NCBI RefSeq assembly: GCF_019375555.1
Contig: NZ_JAHXDN010000005.1
Location: 372,001 to 436,000 of the forward strand
Direction: 5' to 3'
From: Roseobacter insulae
Lineage (GTDB): Bacteria > Pseudomonadota > Alphaproteobacteria > Rhodobacterales > Rhodobacteraceae
Length of the DNA: 64,000 nt
The notes below the pieces were generated by a model. That model made no database searches. It worked only from the letters and a program-made list of their open reading frames with translations, and was not told where the DNA came from. The position numbers and the translations under genes are program-made. Each line of letters begins with the position of its first letter. The first letter of the stretch is position 1. This document shows, in pieces, positions 28,174 to 37,104 of the stretch.

Positions 28174-29537
28174 CGGCGGACGGGGCTCCGTTTCTTGCGA
28201 GGTTTGCCGCCGGTCTTGCCGCGCAGTTGCGACTTCTCAAGCAGGCCTTCGTATTGGTGTGCCAGAAGGTGGCTTTGCACCTGTTGAATGGTGTCCATTG
28301 TCACCGAGACCACGATCAGCACCGAGGTGCCGCCGAAATAGAACGGGATCGCGAATTGCCCGCGCAGGATTTCCGGCAGAAGGCAGACCGCCGCAAGATA
28401 CCCCGAGCCGAGCACCAGCACCCGGTTGACCACGTATTCGAGGTATTCGGAGGTCTTCTTGCCGGGCCGGATGCCGGGGACAAAGCCGTTCTGGTTCTTT
28501 AGGTTATCCGCCACATCGTCAGGTTTGAAGCTCACGTTGAACGTGTAGAAATAGGCAAAGAAGATGATCATGGCGACGAAGAACAGCAGATACATCGGCT
28601 GACCCGGGCCAAAATTCGCCAGCAGCCAGGACATCACCGGATTGGTGGAATTGCCCGAGAAGGTCGAGATCGTGACCGGCAGCAACAGCAGGGACGAGGC
28701 AAAGATCGCCGGGATCACGCCCGCCGGGTTGACCTTGACCGGCAAGTGGCTGGACCCGCCGTCATAGACCTTCATGCCCACCTGGCGGCGGGGATACTGG
28801 ATATGGATCTTGCGCAACGCACGTTCCATGAAGACCACGAACATGATTGTCCCGATCACCATGATCAGCACGCCGATGATCACCGCCGGGCTGATTGCAC
28901 CGGAACGTCCCTGGCTGAAGAACTGCGCGATGGCGGCGGGCACTTCGGCAATGATGCCGACAAAGATGATCAGCGAGATGCCGTTGCCGATGCCGCGCGC
29001 GGTGATCTGCTCGCCCAGCCACATCAGGAACATGGTGCCGCCGACCAGCGTGATCAGGCAGGACATGCGGAAAAAGAGGCCCGGATCGGTGACGATATCG
29101 CCCGCTTCAAGCGAGACCGCCAGCCCGTAGGCCTGCAATGTTGCCAGTGCCACGGTGCCGAAGCGCGTGTACTGGTTGATTTTCTTGCGGCCCTGCTCGC
29201 CTTCTTTCTTCAGCTGTTCCAGCGACGGCACCATCGAGGTCAGCAGCTGCACGATGATCGAGGCCGAGATATAGGGCATGATGCCAAGGGCAAAGATGCC
29301 CATCCGCCCCAGCGCGCCGCCGGTGAACATGCTGACCATGCCGCCGATGCCCTGGCCTGCCTGCTCCATGAACTCGCGCAGGGCGACACCGTCGATGCCC
29401 GGCACCGGGATGAAGGTGCCCAGACGGTAGACGATCAGCAGACCAAGGGTGAAGAGGATGCGGTTGCGCAGGTCCGTCGCCTTGCCCAGCGCGGACCAGC
29501 TGGTGTTGGCGGCCATGTTCTCAACGGCAGATACCAT
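28170..29537 (-). CDS. secY: Preprotein translocase subunit SecY
   Basis: 455 residues with about ten hydrophobic helices. Seen: [21 protein letters not shown] near the N-terminus, the plug-region [17 protein letters not shown], and the cytoplasmic loop [16 protein letters not shown]. It forms the protein-conducting channel with SecE and SecG. The start follows a gap of 120 nt after rplO that holds two strong hairpins; the C-terminus ends in a basic tail [13 protein letters not shown]. Confidence 0.97.
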   Translation of the reverse strand: MVSAVENMAANTSWSALGKATDLRNRILFTLGLLIVYRLGTFIPVPGIDGVALREFMEQAGQGIGGMVSMFTGGALGRMGIFALGIMPYISASIIVQLLTSMVPSLEQLKKEGEQGRKKINQYTRFGTVALATLQAYGLAVSLEAGDIVTDPGLFFRMSCLITLVGGTMFLMWLGEQITARGIGNGISLIIFVGIIAEVPAAIAQFFSQGRSGAISPAVIIGVLIMVIGTIMFVVFMERALRKIHIQYPRRQVGMKVYDGGSSHLPVKVNPAGVIPAIFASSLLLLPVTISTFSGNSTNPVMSWLLANFGPGQPMYLLFFVAMIIFFAYFYTFNVSFKPDDVADNLKNQNGFVPGIRPGKKTSEYLEYVVNRVLVLGSGYLAAVCLLPEILRGQFAIPFYFGGTSVLIVVSVTMDTIQQVQSHLLAHQYEGLLEKSQLRGKTGGKPRKKRSPVRR

Positions 29538-29560
29538 GAAGGGCTCTCTTTCGATACGGA

Positions 29561-29636
29561 CACGCCGCCCGGGCCGTTTTCCGGCGGGCGGCGTGAAGGA
29601 AAACTCAGAAGTCTATGTAAGCGGCGATGTCGCCGC
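29561..29636 (-). promoter_or_regulatory. Two hairpins between rplO and secY
   Basis: CACGCCGCCCG/CGGGCGGCGTG (29561-29595) is a perfect 11-bp stem whose loop pairs further; GCGGCG/CGCCGC (29621-29636) has a 4-nt loop. There is no T-run on the minus strand. They probably act on mRNA processing or the secY to ribosomal protein ratio. Confidence 0.55.
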
Positions 29637-29657
29637 CCACAAGTCCAATCCTGGTGC

Positions 29658-30140
29658 TCAAGCTTCCGCTTCAGCCGCCGCCGGTGCTGCCACGGTCAGC
29701 GCACCGCCCGCTTTGGCCACCGCGTCGATGGCGGATTTGGACGCGCCCGTGACCTCGATGGTCAGTTTGCCGGTCACCTCACCCTTTGCCAGAACGCGGA
29801 TACCGTCCAGTTTGCGGCGCACGAGGCCGCTTTCGATCAGCACATCCTCGGTGATCGCTTTCTTGGCGTCGATCTTCTTTGCGTCCACGAATTTCTGGAT
29901 CAGGCCGAGGTTCACAACTGCGTATGATTTGCGGTTTGGCTTGTTGAAGCCACGCTTCGGCAGACGTTGGTAGAGCGGCATCTGCCCGCCTTCATACCCG
30001 TTGATCGCCACGCCCGAGCGGGATTTCTGACCTTTGATCCCGCGGCCACCCATTTTACCGGTGCCAGAACCCGGGCCACGGCCCACGCGCTTGCGTTTCT
30101 TGGTTGCGCCTGCGTTGTCAGACAGTTCATTCAGTTTCAT
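29658..30140 (-). CDS. rplO: 50S ribosomal protein L15
   Basis: 160 residues from the ATG at 30140, with AAAGGAGAAG just before it. Seen: [20 protein letters not shown] and the Gly-rich stretch [20 protein letters not shown] of L15. A frame extended to 30209 would add residues foreign to the family. L15 normally follows rpmD directly; here rpmD is 23 kb away, so this gene now leads the rplO-secY-adk unit. Confidence 0.97.
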   Translation of the reverse strand: MKLNELSDNAGATKKRKRVGRGPGSGTGKMGGRGIKGQKSRSGVAINGYEGGQMPLYQRLPKRGFNKPNRKSYAVVNLGLIQKFVDAKKIDAKKAITEDVLIESGLVRRKLDGIRVLAKGEVTGKLTIEVTGASKSAIDAVAKAGGALTVAAPAAAEAEA

Positions 30141-30638
30141 TGTCGCTTCTCCTTTGGCCGGATGTACCCCCCAGCGACGGGAGCGGGCAAACACGGCGTT
30201 TCGATTCAATGATCACCGTTGGAGTGATCGTGGGCGTATAGACTTGGTTTGTGATAGGATCAAGGGTCAGTTTGATCTCTGAGGCAGCTTGAAGAACTTC
30301 AATTGTGTTTCTAGCAGCAATGTCAGTTGTGCGGGACAAACCACCATTTCGCTGCACTTGCGCCAATGTCTGGTTCAGAAGGTTTTGCGAACCTTCAGGT
30401 TGGTTTGCACATGATTTGCACACTTTCACTGCCAACGATCATGACTTAGCGGGATAGTCAGTCCATTCCTACATCGGTGATGATGTGGATGGAGGCTTAT
30501 ACCGCATCCCGGCAATCAATGCTGACGTCGATTTTCATTGACTGACCGGCGAATGGCGTCCGAACTTCGCAGAGTCTGTCTAGTGGTGACAATGGTTGAT
30601 ACATCAATCCGTTGGCGATCAAGGTGTGTTTTACAATC
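30141..30638. other. Island edge next to rplO (498 bp without a gene)
   Basis: Holds the candidate rplO promoter and an inverted repeat GATCAC/GTGATC (30211-30229) near its predicted transcript start. A 102-codon minus-strand frame (30127-30435) fits no family I know and overlaps rplO, so I do not call it. The segment 30440-30630 is rich in A and T and looks like old inactive sequence. No tRNA or integrase remnant was recognised. Confidence 0.5.
30235..30263 (-). promoter_or_regulatory. Candidate promoter of rplO-secY-adk
   Basis: On the minus strand TTGATC (30263-30258), a 17-nt spacer, then TATACG (30240-30235). The same spacing and the same -10 hexamer occur before rpmC. Transcription would start about 90 nt before the rplO ATG, giving the cut-off downstream half of the spc operon its own start. 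Confidence 0.6.
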
Positions 30639-31304
30639 CTACTTAACCCCAACCAAATCGGAGTATGAACGCTCGCCCCGCGTGATTTGTCGTTTGAGTA
30701 CGTCCTTGGCTGGTTTCACCTTACCTTCGTGCAGAAGGGTCGTAATGGCTTCATGCTCCTTGAATGATTTTGCTGTCCGCTCGGAACGCCTGGACAGATA
30801 CGTTCGCATGGTGCGGACGATGTCGCCGACTTTTTGATATCCATCCCGCAAGTAGTTGTTTCCACAATGCCGGAAAAAGGCATCGTGAAATTCAGCGTCA
30901 AACTTCAGATATTGCTCGAAGGAGTTGGCAGCGCGGGCGTCAGACATCTTTGAGACAATATCGTCAAGCTCTGCCAGCAGAGCGTCGCGGTCCGCAGCGA
31001 GCGCTTGGTCCAATGCGGCGGTTTCGAGGATCAGCCTGTACCGGCAGAGTTGAACCACATCGTCCTGCGACAAAGAGAAAACAAAGGCGCCCCGGTGCGG
31101 AATGACCTGGACAAGACCCTGAAGGTTGAGCGCGGCCAACGCCTCACGAATCGGAGTTTTGCTGATACCCATGAGCTCCGAAAGCTTCGCCTCTTGCAGT
31201 GACTCACCCAATCGAAATGTGCCGGTGACAATAGCTTGCCGAATGTGGTCTTCGGCAATTTTACTCAACGATTCAGGACGCTTGATCTGCAATGGGTCTG
31301 CCAT
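30639..31304 (-). CDS. GntR family (FadR/FCD type) transcriptional regulator
   Basis: 221 residues from the ATG at 31304, with GAGGTGAG before it. Seen: an N-terminal winged helix with SKIAEDHIRQAIVTGTF and ISKTPIREALAALNLQGLV, then an all-helical FCD effector domain with His residues (FDAEFHDAFFRHCGN) of the metal-binding type. It is divergent from the TRAP operon, and the 16-bp palindrome at 31370 lies between them. Likely a repressor released by a sugar acid (inference). Confidence 0.92.
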   Translation of the reverse strand: MADPLQIKRPESLSKIAEDHIRQAIVTGTFRLGESLQEAKLSELMGISKTPIREALAALNLQGLVQVIPHRGAFVFSLSQDDVVQLCRYRLILETAALDQALAADRDALLAELDDIVSKMSDARAANSFEQYLKFDAEFHDAFFRHCGNNYLRDGYQKVGDIVRTMRTYLSRRSERTAKSFKEHEAITTLLHEGKVKPAKDVLKRQITRGERSYSDLVGVK

Positions 31305-31353
31305 ACTCACCTCTTTTTTCTTGGGCCACCTTAGCACGATCTCAAAAGCTGTC

Positions 31354-31381
31354 TTGATTTATATATTGTATCTGATATATC
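31354..31381 (+). promoter_or_regulatory. Candidate promoter of the TRAP operon
   Basis: TTGATT (31354-31359), 16 nt, TATATC (31376-31381). The -10 lies inside the 16-bp palindrome, so a bound regulator would block polymerase. The transcript would start about 45 nt before dctP. Confidence 0.6.
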
Positions 31382-31385
31382 AGAT
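31370..31385. promoter_or_regulatory. GntR operator, perfect palindrome
   Basis: ATCTGATATATCAGAT, a perfect 16-bp palindrome between the divergent GntR gene and dctP. Closely similar sites occur at 46228, 46250 and 47079, all in front of other island units, so this is probably the common regulon operator. Confidence 0.8.
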
Positions 31386-31431
31386 CGAAAATTAACAAAT
31401 CAAACCATCGCTCAACCCCCGGGAGGACATT

Positions 31432-32430
31432 ATGTTCAAAAGACCTACAATCGCACTCAGCCTTGCCCTGGCAGCCGGACTTGCATTTGCAGCATCCGCT
31501 GAGACCGTCATCAAGGTCGGTCATGGCGCCGCCGAAGCGTTCCACATGCATCGTGCGCTCCTGAAATTCGAAGAACTTGTCGAAGCCGGGTCAAACGGTG
31601 AAATCGACGTGCAAATCTTCCCGTCCTCCCAAATGGGCCCCGACCGAGAGATGATCGAAGGCGTTCAAACCGGTGTTCTGGAAATGGCGATCCCGCCTTC
31701 CTCCTTCTTTGCAGGCTGGGATCCGGCTTTTGCGGTGATTGAACTTCCTTACATGTACGCCTCCAAGGACATTGCCTTTGACGTGCTGGACGGCGCTGCC
31801 GGTGATCAGATGCTGGAACGGGTCGAAAGCCAGGGCCTCGTGGGTCTTGGCTGGCTGGAACTGGGGGTCCGCAACGTTACCAACAACGTCCGCCCCGTCG
31901 CGACACCCGAAGATCTTGAAGGCGTAAAGCTGCGTACGATGAAAGTACCGGCGCATGTTGCCACATTCGAGACGCTCGGGGCCAACCCAACGCCGATGAA
32001 CTTTGGCGAGGTTTACTCCGCCCTCCAGCAGGGCGTGATTGACGGGCAGGAAAACCCGCTGGCGATCATTACCTCCCAGCGGTTCTATGAGGTGCAGAAG
32101 TATCTTTCGACAACCGGTCACGTGTTCGCGGTCTATATGCCTGTCATGTCACAGTTCTTCTATGACAGCCTGTCCGCTGAACACCAACAGCTGGTCAAAG
32201 ACTCGATGGCAGCCGCTCGCGTGTATCAAGCAGAGTTGGTCGCCGCCGAAGATGCCGCACAGCTGGAACAGATCCGCGCCGCTGGTGTCGAGGTTCTGGA
32301 ACTGACAGCCGAGCAACGTCAGGCATTTGCAGATAAGACCGAAAGCGTGCGCCTGCAGTATCGCGAAGAGGTCGGGACGGAAGCCTACGACGCGTGGGTG
32401 GCAGCTGTGGCAGACGCGAGCGGAAGCTGA
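31432..32430 (+). CDS. TRAP transporter solute-binding protein (DctP family)
   Basis: 332 residues. Seen: a Sec signal peptide with a likely cut after AASA near 22, then the DctP fold with QIFPSSQMGPDREMIEGVQ, the conserved Arg in GVKLRTMKVP that grips the carboxylate, and QGVIDGQENPLAII. It captures an organic acid in the periplasm for the DctQM membrane pair. It is first in the operon under the perfect palindrome; a hairpin follows the gene. The ligand is unknown, a sugar acid or hydroxy acid being likely from context. Confidence 0.93.
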   Translation: MFKRPTIALSLALAAGLAFAASAETVIKVGHGAAEAFHMHRALLKFEELVEAGSNGEIDVQIFPSSQMGPDREMIEGVQTGVLEMAIPPSSFFAGWDPAFAVIELPYMYASKDIAFDVLDGAAGDQMLERVESQGLVGLGWLELGVRNVTNNVRPVATPEDLEGVKLRTMKVPAHVATFETLGANPTPMNFGEVYSALQQGVIDGQENPLAIITSQRFYEVQKYLSTTGHVFAVYMPVMSQFFYDSLSAEHQQLVKDSMAAARVYQAELVAAEDAAQLEQIRAAGVEVLELTAEQRQAFADKTESVRLQYREEVGTEAYDAWVAAVADASGS

Positions 32431-32445
32431 TTTTCGGACAATTCA

Positions 32446-32476
32446 GGGCATCCGCGCCACACAAAGCGCGGGTCCC
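32446..32476 (+). promoter_or_regulatory. Hairpin between dctP and dctQ
   Basis: GGG-CCGCGC and GCGCGG-CCC form an interrupted stem around CACACAAA, 15 nt after the dctP stop. A short TCTT follows but no true T-run. It probably protects or attenuates the message so that the binding protein is made in excess. Confidence 0.55.
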
Positions 32477-32500
32477 TCTTCGTTTAAGGGGAGGTAAACG

Positions 32501-32986
32501 ATGTCACTTGTCAAATGGATCGATCTGAATATTGAAAAAGTTATGGCCAGCACGCTGCTGGCGGCCATTGTTGTGCTGATCTTCGGCAATGTCTTCATGC
32601 GCTACGTCATGAATGCCTCGCTGTCGTGGGGCGAGGAGCTGACGCTCTGGCTGTTTGTCTGGTTTGTGTGGCTTGGTGTCAGTTACGCGTTCCATACCGG
32701 TGACCATGTACGGATAACAGTCCTGCGCGACATTCTGAGCGACCGGGCACGACTTGTTGCAGATGTCGTGATCGCGCTTCTCGTCCTCGGGTTTCTTGTC
32801 ATGCTGACAATCGAGTGCATCAAGCTGATCATGTTGCCGTTTGTGGCAAGCCAGACATCCGTCGTTCTCGGGCTGCCGATCCCGATCCTCTATGCCTCTG
32901 CCCCGGTCGGCGCAGCCCTTTCCGCGATCCGTGTCATCCAACATTTGATCAGAACGCTGCGACTGATCGCACAAACCAAAGCGTGA
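32501..32986 (+). CDS. TRAP transporter small permease (DctQ family)
   Basis: 161 residues with four hydrophobic helices. Seen: FGNVFMRYVMNASLSWGEEL, the conserved RY...W.EE block at the end of helix 1, and GVSYAFHTGDHVRI. It associates with DctM and the binding protein in the inner membrane. AGGGGAGG lies before the ATG. It lies 71 nt after dctP and 10 nt before dctM. Confidence 0.92.
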   Translation: MSLVKWIDLNIEKVMASTLLAAIVVLIFGNVFMRYVMNASLSWGEELTLWLFVWFVWLGVSYAFHTGDHVRITVLRDILSDRARLVADVVIALLVLGFLVMLTIECIKLIMLPFVASQTSVVLGLPIPILYASAPVGAALSAIRVIQHLIRTLRLIAQTKA

Positions 32987-32996
32987 GGGTTTTCCA

Positions 32997-34280
32997 ATGC
33001 TGGCTACAGCTCTCTTCCTGACCCTCCTTGCCCTCCTGCTCTTCAGCGTACCCATCGGCATTTGCCTTGGCCTTGCAACCATGATCGTGATGATCTTCGT
33101 CGATGGCACGCCGCCTATGGTGCTTCTGGCACGGTCAGTCGTAACAGGCGCGGATTCCTTTCCATTGATCGCTGTGCCGCTTTTCATTCTGGCTGGCGAT
33201 TTGATGCAGCACGGAGGCATGTCGCGGCGTCTGGTGGGTTTTGCCAACGCTCTGATCGGCCACATCCGAGGCGGGTTGGCCTATGTGAACGTGCTGGCAT
33301 GCGTCTTCTTTGCGGCCATCTCCGGCTCGTCCCCGGCAACTGTGGCCGCCATCGGGTCGAACATGATCCCCGAGATGGAAAAGGTCGGATACACGCGCAG
33401 GTTCAGTGGTGCGCTGACCGCATCTTCCGGCATGATCGGGGTTATGATCCCGCCAAGTATTCCGTTTATCATCTATGGCGTGACCGCCGAGGTTTCGATC
33501 GGAAAACTGTTCCTTGCGGGCGTCATTCCGGGTGTTCTCTTTGCGCTGATGTTCATGCTGGTTGCCCGCTTTTTGTTGCGCAACGATGAGGTTGTTCAGC
33601 AATCCACCACCACATTCTCCGGTCCAGGCGTCTGGCAAAGCTTCAAGACATCGATCTGGGCGCTTCTCGTACCGGTGATCATTCTTGGCGGCATCTACAG
33701 CGGCATCTTCACCCCAACCGAGGCAGGCGCCGTCGCGGTGGTTTATGCTGCCATCATCGGTATTTTTGTCTACGGCGATATCACCGCCAAGGACCTGCCC
33801 GAAATTCTCGCAGGGTCGGCAAAGACCAGCGGCACTATTCTTGTCCTGGTGATCATGGCCACTGCCTTTGGCAGGCTGATCACTCTGGCGCGGATACCCA
33901 CTGAACTGGCGACGACAATTACCAGCCTCTCTGACAATCCGATCATCATCCTTTTGTTGATCAACCTGTTGCTGTTGGTGATCGGCATGTTCATGGAGAC
34001 GATTTCATCAATCATCATCATGACACCAATCCTGTTGCCGGTGGCAACCGCCCTGGGTGTCGATCCAATTGCCTTCGGCGTTATCCTGACGGTCAATCTG
34101 GCGATCGGATTTTGCACACCGCCGCTGGGTGTGAACCTCTTTGTGGCGAGCAGCATCTCGAAAGTGTCCATTGAGAAACTCAGTCAGGCGATCTTGCCCT
34201 TTTTTGTCGGCATGCTGATCCTGCTGATGCTTATCACCTATGTTCCGGCGATTTCCTTGGCTTTGCCGTCCCTTTGGTGA
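32997..34280 (+). CDS. TRAP transporter large permease (DctM family)
   Basis: 427 residues with about twelve hydrophobic helices. Seen: PLFILAGDLMQHGGMSRRL, SGSSPATVAAIGSNMIPEM and IPPSIPFIIYGV, the signatures of the DctM sodium-driven elevator subunit. It moves the substrate with sodium ions. The length is typical. It is followed by an FMN-dependent alpha-hydroxyacid dehydrogenase 47 nt downstream, which suggests that the imported acid is a 2-hydroxy acid. Confidence 0.94.
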   Translation: MLATALFLTLLALLLFSVPIGICLGLATMIVMIFVDGTPPMVLLARSVVTGADSFPLIAVPLFILAGDLMQHGGMSRRLVGFANALIGHIRGGLAYVNVLACVFFAAISGSSPATVAAIGSNMIPEMEKVGYTRRFSGALTASSGMIGVMIPPSIPFIIYGVTAEVSIGKLFLAGVIPGVLFALMFMLVARFLLRNDEVVQQSTTTFSGPGVWQSFKTSIWALLVPVIILGGIYSGIFTPTEAGAVAVVYAAIIGIFVYGDITAKDLPEILAGSAKTSGTILVLVIMATAFGRLITLARIPTELATTITSLSDNPIIILLLINLLLLVIGMFMETISSIIIMTPILLPVATALGVDPIAFGVILTVNLAIGFCTPPLGVNLFVASSISKVSIEKLSQAILPFFVGMLILLMLITYVPAISLALPSLW

Positions 34281-34327
34281 TCGGTCCGGGGCCTGCGGGC
34301 GCAATGACACAAGGTTGGAGATATTAG

Positions 34328-35473
34328 ATGGATCTGGATCTGTCACACCCGTCGATTGAAGATCTGCGGATCGCCGCGCGCAGGCGCATCCCAAAATTCG
34401 CTTTCGAGTATCTCGACAGCGCAACGGGGCGGGAATTGGGGTTGAAGGTGAACCGCGATGCGCTTGATGCGATTGGGTTCATGCCAAGTGTTCTGTGCGG
34501 TCGCACAAAGGCTGACCTTCGGACAAGCCTGCTGGGCCAGTCATATGATCTGCCGTTTGGGATTGCACCCGTGGGCATGTCTGGTTTGATGTGGGCCGGG
34601 GCCGAGAGGCTGCTGGCCAAGGCGGCGGTGGCGCACAACATTCCATTTTCGTTGTCCAGCGTGGCGGTAGCATCGCCTGAAGACGTAGCGCCGCACATTG
34701 GCATCAATGGCTGGTTCCAGCACTACCCCGTCAACTCCGGCGATTTGCGCCGCAAGATGATGCCCCGGATCAAGGCCGCGGGCTTTCACACGCTGATCAT
34801 CACCGTGGATGTTCCCGAAGAAAGCCGACGCGAACGACAAAGGCGCGCCAACCTGACCGTTCCGCCCAAGGCTGACCTGCGCACGCTTGTCGAAATGGCG
34901 TTGCGGCCTGCATGGTGTCTTGCCCATCTGCGCGAAGGGATCATGCCGCGCATGCGGTTCTTTGACGACTACGTGCCTCAGCGCGGAAGGGAGAGCTTTA
35001 CCCATGCCGGTGCCCTGATCCGGGGGATTCCGGACTGGCAATACCTGAGCGAATTGCGGGAAGAATGGGATGGGCAGTTGATCGTCAAGGGGGTTCTGCG
35101 GCCCGAAGATGCCAAACGAATGGTCAATGAAGGCGTGGATTGCATTTGGGTGTCGAACCACTCCGGGCGCCAATTTGAAGCGGGACCGGCGGTGATTGAT
35201 CAGTTGCCGAAAATCCGCGAAACGGTCGGACCAGATATCCCGCTTATCTACGATTCTGGCGTGGCATGGGGGCTCGACGTCATGCGTGCTTTGTCCAAGG
35301 GCGCGGATTTCGTGATGGTGGGCCGCGCGTTTCAGTATGCGGTTGCCGCCTTTGGCGCCAAGGGTATCGACCACCTGATTCACATTCTGAAAGCGGATAT
35401 CAAGGCGAACATGAGCCAGCTCGGCGTTGAAAGGCTTGATCAATTGGCCGACTATTTTCTGACGGACAATTAG
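34328..35473 (+). CDS. FMN-dependent alpha-hydroxyacid dehydrogenase (lactate dehydrogenase/glycolate oxidase family)
   Basis: 381 residues. Seen: the opening Tyr in FAFEYLDSATGRE, the FMN-site stretch PFGIAPVGMSGLMW, ITVDVPEESRRERQRR, KGVLRPEDA, and the catalytic block SNHSGRQFE with the base His and substrate Arg. Such enzymes oxidise L-lactate, glycolate, mandelate or longer 2-hydroxy acids to 2-keto acids, usually with quinone at the membrane. It is the last gene of the TRAP operon; its stop touches the stop of the convergent methylglyoxal synthase gene with no base between them. Confidence 0.9.
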   Translation: MDLDLSHPSIEDLRIAARRRIPKFAFEYLDSATGRELGLKVNRDALDAIGFMPSVLCGRTKADLRTSLLGQSYDLPFGIAPVGMSGLMWAGAERLLAKAAVAHNIPFSLSSVAVASPEDVAPHIGINGWFQHYPVNSGDLRRKMMPRIKAAGFHTLIITVDVPEESRRERQRRANLTVPPKADLRTLVEMALRPAWCLAHLREGIMPRMRFFDDYVPQRGRESFTHAGALIRGIPDWQYLSELREEWDGQLIVKGVLRPEDAKRMVNEGVDCIWVSNHSGRQFEAGPAVIDQLPKIRETVGPDIPLIYDSGVAWGLDVMRALSKGADFVMVGRAFQYAVAAFGAKGIDHLIHILKADIKANMSQLGVERLDQLADYFLTDN

Positions 35474-35893
35474 TCAGACCGCCCGTGCGGCATCGATGTC
35501 TTTGCCAAGAAGACCGTTCAAAATAAGATCGGCCGTCGATCGGGAACATGCCATCGGCAAGTCATAGACCGTCGCCAAACGGGTCAAGGCCTTAACGTCG
35601 ACGTCATGTGGCATGGGTGACAGCGGATCGACAAAAAAGATCAGCGCATCCAGCCTGTCTTCGCATATCATCGCCCCAATCTGTTGGTCCCCGCCAAGAG
35701 GGCCGCTTTTCAGGCATGTCACATCAAGGTCCGGAAACGCCTCTTTGATCCGGCTACCTGTGGTTCCGGTCGAAAAGACGCGCACATCCGACAGGCGAGC
35801 CTTGTGAAGGCCCACCCACGCAACGATTTCGCCTTTGCGGGCATCATGCGCGACAAAGGCAAATCGCAGTCCATCACCGGATGAATTGGTCAA
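35474..35893 (-). CDS. mgsA: Methylglyoxal synthase
   Basis: 139 residues from a TTG at 35893; the frame upstream closes at a stop codon and GGGGAAG lies 7 nt before it, so this start is forced. Seen: [25 protein letters not shown], the phosphate/catalytic block [13 protein letters not shown] with its Asp, and [17 protein letters not shown]. The enzyme turns dihydroxyacetone phosphate into methylglyoxal and phosphate. It is last in the 13-gene operon, overlapping the cupin gene by 20 nt. It is rarely found in a sugar operon, which may mean a methylglyoxal branch here. Confidence 0.9.
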   Translation of the reverse strand: MTNSSGDGLRFAFVAHDARKGEIVAWVGLHKARLSDVRVFSTGTTGSRIKEAFPDLDVTCLKSGPLGGDQQIGAMICEDRLDALIFFVDPLSPMPHDVDVKALTRLATVYDLPMACSRSTADLILNGLLGKDIDAARAV

Positions 35894-36392
35894 CGTAGTC
35901 TTCCCCTAGGCCAACCTCTTGAAAATGTTTGCGGCACAAATCAATCTTGGTGAAGACATCTTCGTACCCTTGCACCTCACCCCAAGGGTCGACGTAGCAC
36001 ATGACGCCGTTGACCTGGAAATAGGTGATCATCTCTTCGACGTCGTCTGGTACGACAAGTGTATGTGTCTCTCCTGGTGGCTCATAAACATAGCCGCCTT
36101 CTTCGGCGACCCAGTCATGTTCAAGATAATGCCAGCGCCCTTTCAGGACAAAGCCGTGGACAGGCTGGGGGTGGCGGTGCCGCGACAGGACACCGGCTTT
36201 GCGCACCTTCAACAGGTTCATCCAATACCCCTGTGAGCGGTTCAGGCAAAGCGGCCGGAACCACACGTTTTCAGCCTGTGGAACCCAGAGCCTTTCGTCT
36301 TCGCTGACCGCATTCGGGATCACGATTTCTTCCTGCGCATCCTTTGGGAAGGGCAGTTGATAAGGCATTCGGGCGGTGTCTTCGTCTTTCAT
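35874..36392 (-). CDS. Cupin protein of the 2,4'-dihydroxyacetophenone dioxygenase type
   Basis: 172 residues. Seen: the cupin metal motif [18 protein letters not shown] (His-x-His and a following His) and [12 protein letters not shown] with a Glu and a second-motif His, so a mononuclear Fe(II) or other metal site is likely. Members cleave C-C bonds beside a carbonyl with O2 or act as isomerases; the substrate is unknown here and an aromatic one is unlikely from context. AGGAGTG lies before the ATG. It lies 10 nt after the SDR gene. Confidence 0.75.
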   Translation of the reverse strand: MKDEDTARMPYQLPFPKDAQEEIVIPNAVSEDERLWVPQAENVWFRPLCLNRSQGYWMNLLKVRKAGVLSRHRHPQPVHGFVLKGRWHYLEHDWVAEEGGYVYEPPGETHTLVVPDDVEEMITYFQVNGVMCYVDPWGEVQGYEDVFTKIDLCRKHFQEVGLGEDYVDQFIR

Positions 36393-36402
36393 TTGTCACT
36401 CC

Positions 36403-37104
36403 TCACATTGCGAGATAGCCGCCATCGACCGGATAAATCGACCCGGTGACAAAGCTGGCATGATCACTCAAGAGCCAGCGCACAAGCGCGCCGACCTCTT
36501 CGGGTTTTCCCCATCGTTTCATTGGCGTGCGTGCCATGATCCCTTCGGTCCGCGCAGGATCATCGCGCAAGCCTTGGGTCATTTCAGTCTCAATCCAACC
36601 CGGCGCGATTGCGTTCACACGGATCCCCTCTTCGGCCCAGTGACCCGCCAAGGCTTTGGTCAACTGCGCCACGCCTCCCTTTGAGGCAGAATAGGCAGGT
36701 ACCAATGGACCGCCAAAGGTACTCAGCATTGAGGCCGTGTTCACAATTGCGCCGCCACCCTTGGCCAACAACGGTTGCGCCGCAAGGCAACACCGCATGG
36801 TCCCGGTCAGGTTCACATCCAGAACCTTGGCAAAGACGTCGATGTCATACTCATCCCCGCGCAGCAAAATGCCCGCGCAGTTCACCAGCGCATCAAGCTG
36901 CATCAGACCGCCAATTACCTCATCGACCGAAGATTGGTTGGTGACGTCCAACAGTTGCGTCGTGATCCCGTCCTGTGGCTCAAAAGCATCCAGTTCCGTC
37001 TGTGACACGGATGCCGCGACGACCGACCAGCCCGCTTGGGCAAGCGACCGCGCCACCCCTGCCCCAATCCCGCGCGTCCCTCCGGTGACAACAGCCTGTT
37101 TCAT
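36403..37104 (-). CDS. Short-chain dehydrogenase/reductase (SDR), sugar-operon member
   Basis: 233 residues from the ATG at 37104, which overlaps the aldolase stop as ATGA. Seen: the NAD(P) motif TGGTRGIG, NCAG, the catalytic Ser in NTASML and YSASK (Tyr and Lys), IAPGWIETEM and the C-terminal SFVTGSIYPVDGGY. The classical SDR layout suggests oxidation of a sugar or sugar-acid hydroxyl or reduction of a keto group; which one cannot be told from sequence. Confidence 0.88.
   Translation of the reverse strand: MKQAVVTGGTRGIGAGVARSLAQAGWSVVAASVSQTELDAFEPQDGITTQLLDVTNQSSVDEVIGGLMQLDALVNCAGILLRGDEYDIDVFAKVLDVNLTGTMRCCLAAQPLLAKGGGAIVNTASMLSTFGGPLVPAYSASKGGVAQLTKALAGHWAEEGIRVNAIAPGWIETEMTQGLRDDPARTEGIMARTPMKRWGKPEEVGALVRWLLSDHASFVTGSIYPVDGGYLAM

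Noticed and set aside
30127-30435. 102-codon minus-strand frame before rplO
   Set aside because: It overlaps rplO and the candidate promoter, has no ribosome site I trust and fits no family.
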